NCBI GenBank assembly: GCA_020445165.1
Contig: JAGRHE010000170.1
Location: 1 to 5,880 of the forward strand
DNA length: 5,880 nucleotides
Direction: 5' to 3'
Source of the DNA: Gammaproteobacteria bacterium
Lineage (GTDB): Bacteria > Pseudomonadota > Gammaproteobacteria > Chromatiales > Sedimenticolaceae
Made by a program: the position numbers and the translations under genes. The notes under the pieces are model-generated. The model saw nothing but the letters and a program-made list of their open reading frames with translations, was not told where the DNA came from and made no database searches. Positions 5,308 through 5,880 of the stretch are shown one piece after another. Position 1 is the first letter of the stretch, and every line of letters begins with the position of its first letter.

Positions 5308-5880
5308 TCAGAATCGCGCATCCAGCCAGGTATTGACGGCGTCGAGCAGCAGGTCCTCTTCACCTTCGAAGAAGTGATCGGCGCCGGCCACCCGCACCTG
5401 GCTGAAATCCTTGCCGGCACCACCGGCGCGCTGCGCCCGGGCATCGGCATTGGCCAGCACCTCTGGCAGGTCCTCGCTGCCGTACAGATCGAGCATCGGC
5501 ACCGTGATCCCCGGAAGGCGCGCGAGGGCATCCATCGGCCCACCGTCCTGGCTGGCCGACATGCCGATCGCGATGAATCCGTCCACCGGTTGATGGGACA
5601 GCCCGAGGTGATAGGCCGTCATCGTCGACCCCTGGCTGTGAGCCACGAGAACGACCTTGGCAAAACCCTTTTCACGCAGGTAGGTGACGGCCGCATCGAT
5701 GCGCCCCGGCACCCAGTCGTAGATGGCGGCATAGTCTTCATGCGCCGCCTCGTTGGCCAGCACCGGCATCTGGATCGACAGCGTATGCCAGCCGGACTCG
5801 GTCAGGCGCACACGCAGTGGCGCAACCACGGTTGGCCAGTTCGGATGCACGCCGGTGCCGTGCATCACCACGATAGCCTT
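5308..5880 (-). CDS. Alpha/beta hydrolase, DUF3530-like (5' partial at right edge)
   Basis: The frame is open to the right edge, so the N-terminus is outside; 190 residues are visible, and the start must lie beyond 5880. The fragment opens with the strand and oxyanion-loop region (VVMHGTGVHPNWP), and the sequence GWHTLSIQMP follows. The nucleophile elbow is VLVAHSQGS, with Ser82 of the visible part; the motif is A-x-S-x-G where G-x-S-x-G is usual. A likely acid lies in DLYGSEDLPE (about 131-140) and the catalytic His is His169 in GADHFFEG. The pattern of a HG.HPNWP-type start and LSIQMP resembles DUF3530 proteins of gammaproteobacteria, from memory, but a general hydrolase or esterase cannot be ruled out. 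Substrate unknown. It converges on the CBS gene, and the 14-bp gap has no terminator. Confidence 0.85.
   Translation of the reverse strand, partial: KAIVVMHGTGVHPNWPTVVAPLRVRLTESGWHTLSIQMPVLANEAAHEDYAAIYDWVPGRIDAAVTYLREKGFAKVVLVAHSQGSTMTAYHLGLSHQPVDGFIAIGMSASQDGGPMDALARLPGITVPMLDLYGSEDLPEVLANADARAQRAGGAGKDFSQVRVAGADHFFEGEEDLLLDAVNTWLDARF

Overview
The window is GC-rich bacterial chromosome with tightly packed genes, no RNA genes and no mobile element or CRISPR array that I can see. Several features point to a gammaproteobacterium: a PrtD/PrtE-type type I secretion pair, a short FolE, a SprT-like metalloprotease, a paired CBS protein and a DUF3530-like hydrolase. This placement is inferred from family resemblance, not from a search.

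Layout. Positions 2-904 hold the C-terminal half of a type I secretion ABC transporter (PrtD-like), and its first part lies left of the window. Five bases later comes a complete HlyD/PrtE-type membrane fusion protein (910-2262). Together they form two of the three parts of a type I secretion channel. A GC-rich stem followed by TTTTT at 2288-2334 probably ends this operon. No outer membrane TolC partner and no secreted substrate lie in the window.

A 311-bp gap (2263-2573) includes an AT-richer island with two imperfect direct repeats spaced 31 bp apart. It leads to a 68-residue zinc-ribbon protein (2574-2780) with a strong ribosome binding site. A very clear intrinsic terminator (2865-2899) follows, so this small gene looks like its own transcription unit. 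A GC-rich region with several perfect inverted repeats (2927-3012) then precedes a 113-residue protein with a signal peptide and two hydrophobic segments, of unknown function (3041-3382).

Downstream is a plus-strand group: GTP cyclohydrolase I (folE, 3493-4050), a SprT-like zinc metalloprotease with a C-terminal zinc ribbon (4070-4627), and a two-CBS-domain protein (4709-5293). folE and the SprT gene are 19 bp apart and probably co-transcribed; the CBS gene may be in the same unit. The window ends with a convergent minus-strand alpha/beta hydrolase (5308-5880), cut by the right edge at its N-terminus.

Most of the window is ordinary housekeeping and secretion biology. The points most worth a second look are the lone zinc-ribbon gene and the repeats upstream of it, the unknown membrane protein with its structured leader, and non-canonical motif residues in the ABC ATPase (LSAGQ) and the hydrolase (AHSQG). 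I found no convincing evidence of a novel multi-gene system.
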